A stretch of DNA of 64,000 nucleotides. Origin: Amphiduros pacificus. Taxonomy: Eukaryota > Annelida > Polychaeta > Phyllodocida > Hesionidae. The notes beneath the pieces are model-generated. The model was given only the letters and a program-made list of their open reading frames with translations. It was not told the origin of the DNA and did no database searches. The DNA is taken from NCBI GenBank assembly GCA_949316495.1, contig OX439003.1:55119879-55183878 (forward strand). Direction: 5' to 3'. Of the stretch, positions 62,559 through 64,000 are shown piece after piece; position 1 is the first letter of the stretch, and each line of letters opens with the position of its first letter. Position numbers and translations under genes: made by a program.

Positions 62559-62885
62559 CTCTTTATTTACCGAACTACAAAAATAGAGGGACCTGATGGA
62601 AACGATGAAGACACAGTAAGAATTCGTGGGACCCCCCTCGGGATCGCGAAAGCCATCGTGGAAATCAGGAAAGTAGTTAGAGAGTATCTGAAAGAGAAGG
62701 AAGCAGGAAAAAGAGAAGTGTGTTTTTTCTATGCCAACGGGAAGTGCAAAAAAGGGAACCGATGCAATTTTGCACATGAAAACCCCAAGAAACAAGACAA
62801 CAGAAGCAGATCAAAAGAAGCACGTGCAATGAGCCAGAGAAGCCCAAGGAAAGACAGCAAAGCAAAAAGACCCAGAAAATTTTGA
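62559..62885 (+). CDS. LINE ORF1-like frame with a CCCH zinc finger
   Basis: Open from a stop at 62556 to TGA at 62883, 108 codons, with no in-frame ATG before the conserved part, so the N-terminus is missing or starts elsewhere. Residues 55-73 form a CCCH finger: C55-x7-C63-x5-C69-x3-H73 (CFFYANGKCKKGNRCNFAH), the RNA-binding C3H1 type. It follows a charged helix-like stretch (IVEIRKVVREYLKEKEAGKR) and precedes a basic Lys/Arg/Ser-rich tail. ORF1 proteins of L2/CR1-type LINEs bind RNA, so a nucleic-acid-binding finger and basic tail suit that role. A host CCCH-protein fragment is the alternative, made less likely by the endonuclease frame 0.9 kb downstream on the same strand. Confidence 0.55.
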   Translation, partial: LFIYRTTKIEGPDGNDEDTVRIRGTPLGIAKAIVEIRKVVREYLKEKEAGKREVCFFYANGKCKKGNRCNFAHENPKKQDNRSRSKEARAMSQRSPRKDSKAKRPRKF

Positions 62886-63188
62886 CATTTTGGCTGTGGG
62901 TGGAATTGTATAATAACAGTGTGTAATGAATGTAAGAACAATACGAACATCATAAAAAAGATTAATGACAACCTTGTAATGAATGAATTATGTATTGGAA
63001 AGAATAAAATGCTTAATATCATCAAGCATTTCAATAGACTATGTGAGTTATCTATTTTTGAACCATGTATGTGTAATGGAACTTATGTAAATGCAAGTCT
63101 AAGAATAAAATTAAAAAACCAATCTGAAATAAACAACCAACTGGATAAATCTGTATATGATCATATTCTAGCACTGATGTTAAACTAA
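62886..63188 (+). CDS. Second open frame in phase with ORF1
   Basis: Immediately after the ORF1 stop the same frame stays open for about 100 codons, to TAA at 63186. It is Asn/Lys/Ile-rich with a CNEC motif near its start (VCNECKNNTNII) and CMCNG further on. I recognise no domain. It could be the rest of ORF1 behind an in-frame stop codon, or a chance frame. There is no convincing start codon at its beginning. Confidence 0.3.
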   Translation, partial: HFGCGWNCIITVCNECKNNTNIIKKINDNLVMNELCIGKNKMLNIIKHFNRLCELSIFEPCMCNGTYVNASLRIKLKNQSEINNQLDKSVYDHILALMLN

Positions 63189-63807
63189 TATATGCATGAA
63201 TTGATAATTATCCCAAAAAAAGCTGACAACTTTTCTCTAGAAATTACTCTCCATCCACGCCATAACGTCCCACAAGGCATAAACATCCACAGGGCACATT
63301 AAATCAATTCATAACATACAATACTGAGTTAATAATGAAAACACATAACAAGGCAGGCCCCTTATTGAGAAACACTAACAAACTGGCATTAATCTTTGAA
63401 GGGGTTCCCCGAACGGTCACTCTTAATGATAACAGTCTAATTAAAACCAGTGGATCACGTGACACTCATGACGCGGCCCTAAGGGGTAATCCCGACAAAG
63501 ACTCGTCGATTACCGACCAAAGACGCCATTTTCTGATGCTATACATGAAATACACAAAATGGTATCACACGAAAAAGAGAACATGAATCCTGATATAACC
63601 AGTAGAAAATATGGATCCAAACATCGAATCGACCGGAGCTGAGCCACGCCCCCCGAGGCGCTGATTGGCTGCCCAATAAGTCACATCCATGAACACCTGA
63701 GGGAACCCCCTTCATATGACATCACGGGGTCATTGACCGGAATCCTTACAGTAGAACACCTTAATGCCACTGACTACACTGAGAAGAATAAAAACAATGG
63801 CACACAT
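63189..63807 (+). other. Inter-ORF region of the LINE
   Basis: About 620 bases between the ORF1-like frames and the first ATG of the endonuclease frame. An 83-codon frame with ATG at 63335 ends at 63586 and has no recognisable domain. The endonuclease frame itself is open from 63643, so a start other than the ATG at 63808 is possible. Confidence 0.4.
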
Positions 63808-64000
63808 ATGAAAAACCAAAATAAAACAAAATTACAAATCGGAACATGCAATGCACAATCAATCACAGCGAAAGTACTCTCCATCAAAGATTATTTCACG
63901 GATAATGATTTAGATGCACTATTCATAACCGAAACATGGTTACATGAGGATTTGGACCAAATGACTATTGATACTTTGAAAGAGGGGAAAATTGAATGGT
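63808..64000 (+). CDS. N-terminus of LINE ORF2, apurinic-type endonuclease
   Basis: From ATG 63808 the frame runs without a stop to the window end (64 codons seen). LQIGTCNAQSITAKV supplies the N-terminal Asn-containing strand, and DNDLDALFITETWL the Asp/Glu strand with the catalytic Glu of AP-endonuclease-like domains. This spacing and the ITETWL wording are typical of the L2/CR1/Rex group of non-LTR retrotransposons. The enzyme nicks target DNA to prime reverse transcription. No other in-frame ATG occurs between the upstream stop (63640) and this one. The reverse transcriptase must lie beyond the window. Confidence 0.8.
   Translation, partial: MKNQNKTKLQIGTCNAQSITAKVLSIKDYFTDNDLDALFITETWLHEDLDQMTIDTLKEGKIEW

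Larger units (their letters stand above)
62210..64000 (+). mobile_element. L2/CR1-type LINE, 5' part, cut by the right window edge
   Basis: Ordered parts on the plus strand: a repeat-bearing 5' region (62210-62540), an ORF1-like frame with a CCCH finger (62559-62885), a continuation open in the same frame (62886-63188), an intervening region, and the N-terminus of an endonuclease frame at 63808 that runs off the window. Assigning everything from 62210 to one element is inference from order and strand. The endonuclease piece is the firmest part. Confidence 0.65.

Noticed and set aside
1-64000. CRISPR array, retrovirus-like or Polinton-like element
   Set aside because: The tandem arrays lack unique spacers of constant length, and no reverse transcriptase with LTRs, capsid, envelope or integrase signature was seen.

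Overview
This is a piece of an animal nuclear genome: about two-thirds A+T, intron-rich, full of minisatellites, with two recognisable host genes split by canonical GT-AG introns. A complete BAX-type BCL2-family gene, an SBF/MTMR5-13 first exon, an L2/CR1-type LINE, and a dispersed repeat carrying tgacctttgacct plus an acggacgcacggaca stretch suggest a marine invertebrate. A mollusc or other lophotrochozoan is my best guess, held with modest confidence because no species-diagnostic locus is present.

Host genes (both minus strand). (1) 24867-24921 is the first coding exon of an SBF1/SBF2 (MTMR5/MTMR13) orthologue, beginning MSRLADYFVVVGYDHEK. A GC/CpG-rich promoter-like segment and a short upstream ORF lie 5' of it. 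I found no second exon to the left, so positions 1-24866 are most simply read as its first intron, holding four minisatellites. (2) 31731-36280 is a complete six-exon BAX gene of 219 residues with intact BH3, BH1, BH2 and C-terminal membrane anchor. Its stop lies 6.8 kb upstream of the SBF start codon. The two genes are head-to-tail and nothing visible links them functionally beyond adjacency.

Repeat landscape. Seven large tandem arrays occupy about 13.5 kb (about a fifth of the window): 46-bp (1-888), about 19-bp C-rich (12711-13416), composite 26/15-bp (17846-19185), 77-bp x7 (19906-20444), a large 31-bp array (39701-48476), 29-bp (51236-52170) and 30-bp (59022-59650). The 31-bp array is a higher-order structure: a unique segment of about 280 bp plus its array is tandemly triplicated, with a 5-bp microhomology at each junction. 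Most long open frames in the window are by-products of these arrays.

Mobile DNA. A 3' fragment of an L2/CR1-type LINE (minus, 58024-58440) ends in an (AAAT)n tail. At the right edge a second LINE runs off the window on the plus strand, with a CCCH-zinc-finger ORF1-like frame and the start of an apurinic-type endonuclease. It is preceded by an unusual array of TGAACC-doublet repeats. A MITE-like element with 17-bp inverted ends lies at 48642-48925, next to the 31-bp array. A hairpin-ended dispersed repeat sits in BAX intron 1, and further diverged repeat copies are scattered about. I saw no retrovirus-like or other capsid-bearing element, no CRISPR array and no recognisable tRNA or rRNA gene.
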